Shown in pieces: positions 33,675 through 34,143 of a stretch of 34,143 nucleotides of DNA. A model generated the notes under the pieces. It saw only the letters and a list, made by a program, of their open reading frames with translations. It had not been told where the DNA came from and ran no database searches. The stretch comes from Reclinomonas americana ATCC 50394 (lineage: Eukaryota > Jakobida > Jakobea > Jakobida): positions 1 through 34,143 of the forward strand of contig PS015379.1 of the NCBI GenBank assembly GCA_048213135.1. Direction: 5' to 3'. Numbering within the stretch: the first letter of the stretch is position 1; each line of letters begins with the position of its first letter. Made by a program: the position numbers and the translations under genes.

Positions 33675-34071
33675 GTGTGTTGTGAGGGGAAGAGTGGTTG
33701 TGAGTGGCAGTCGTGTGCAGAGTGCTGTGGGCGGACTGGTATTGCGTTCCTTGCTTCGTCTGGCGTTTGTTTGGGCGTCTCTCTTTCTCTCTGTGTGGTG
33801 AGCAGCTTTGCGCACATGGCGTTTCGTGATTCGCGTTGAGCTGTGTGGGATCTGTTCTCCTCTCTCTCTCGTGCGTTCTCTCTTTCTCTGTGAGTGGCGG
33901 CCTGTTGTGCATACACGTTGTTTCGCGATTCGTGAAGGGCTGTGCGAGACCATTTCGAAAATGTGCTCTCCTAGTTCTTCTCCCTCTCGCGCGCTTTGTC
34001 CTTTCTCTGGTGAACAGACTGGCTTGGGAGACCTTGCCGAGATTGCATTGCGTTTTCTTTCTTTCTTTCTT

Positions 34072-34143
<72 letters not shown>
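33675..34143. other. Right-hand end: probable intron or 3' region, ending in (CT)n
   Basis: I see no clear exon. The plus strand is pyrimidine-rich with repeated ctctctctcgtgcgttctctctt-like phrases (33864-33890 and around 33980). It ends in (TTTC)n then (CT)n from about 34056 to the edge. It is probably an ARMC1 intron or 3' flank. Confidence 0.45.

Noticed and set aside
1-34143. CRISPR arrays, bacterial operons, insertion sequences, tRNA or rRNA genes
   Set aside because: Repeats are microsatellites or diverged tandem units without spacer structure. I saw no tRNA or rRNA signature, and the genes are intron-bearing and eukaryotic.

Overview
The window is nuclear DNA from a flagellated (or flagellate-derived) eukaryote. 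It has GC-rich exons, many short spliceosomal introns (mostly about 53-90 nt), an axonemal dynein heavy chain, and microsatellite-rich intergenic DNA. I cannot name the lineage. Eight runs of N show that it is a draft scaffold, and several of them sit at (CT)n/(GA)n tracts.

Layout. Positions 1-12003 (+) hold most of an outer-arm beta-type axonemal dynein heavy chain (DNAH9/11/17-like), entering from the left and ending in TAA at 12001-12003. A gap-bounded block at 3575-4331 carries the end of the linker and the AAA1 P-loop on the wrong strand, which looks like an inverted contig. A 2-oxoglutarate/Fe(II) prolyl-hydroxylase-like gene (12133-13261, -) converges on the dynein. Next, on the minus strand (13543-23423), is a 34-exon gene that I could splice with every phase consistent. 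It encodes a predicted 2307-residue type I membrane protein: signal peptide, two tandem sets of cadherin-like domain + six-bladed NHL propeller + a two-cysteine domain, three more two-cysteine domains, fibronectin-III-like domains, one TM helix and a short cytoplasmic tail. Then come a four-TM protein (24007-24924, -), an NTF2/SnoaL-like gene (25912-27395, -, 5' end in a gap), two unassigned exons (28387-28856, -), an RHS/Crinkler-type NTPase-nuclease gene (29231-30625, -, with its own apparently inverted contig at 29519-29702), and an ARMC1-like gene (31951-33674, +, 3' end not resolved).

How the genes relate. There is no operon logic. Dynein serves the axoneme, the large receptor-like protein would act at the cell surface, the hydroxylase is probably cytosolic or nuclear, ARMC1 relatives act at mitochondria, and RHS/CRN proteins are nuclear or mobile-element associated. 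The most striking common feature is splicing: 14 introns in three genes begin with GTTGCG, which lacks the usual +5 G. Most other donors here are GTGAGT, GTGCGT, GTTTGT or GTCTGT.

The best candidates for something undescribed are the GTTGCG donor class, the cadherin/NHL receptor architecture, and its repeated two-cysteine domain.
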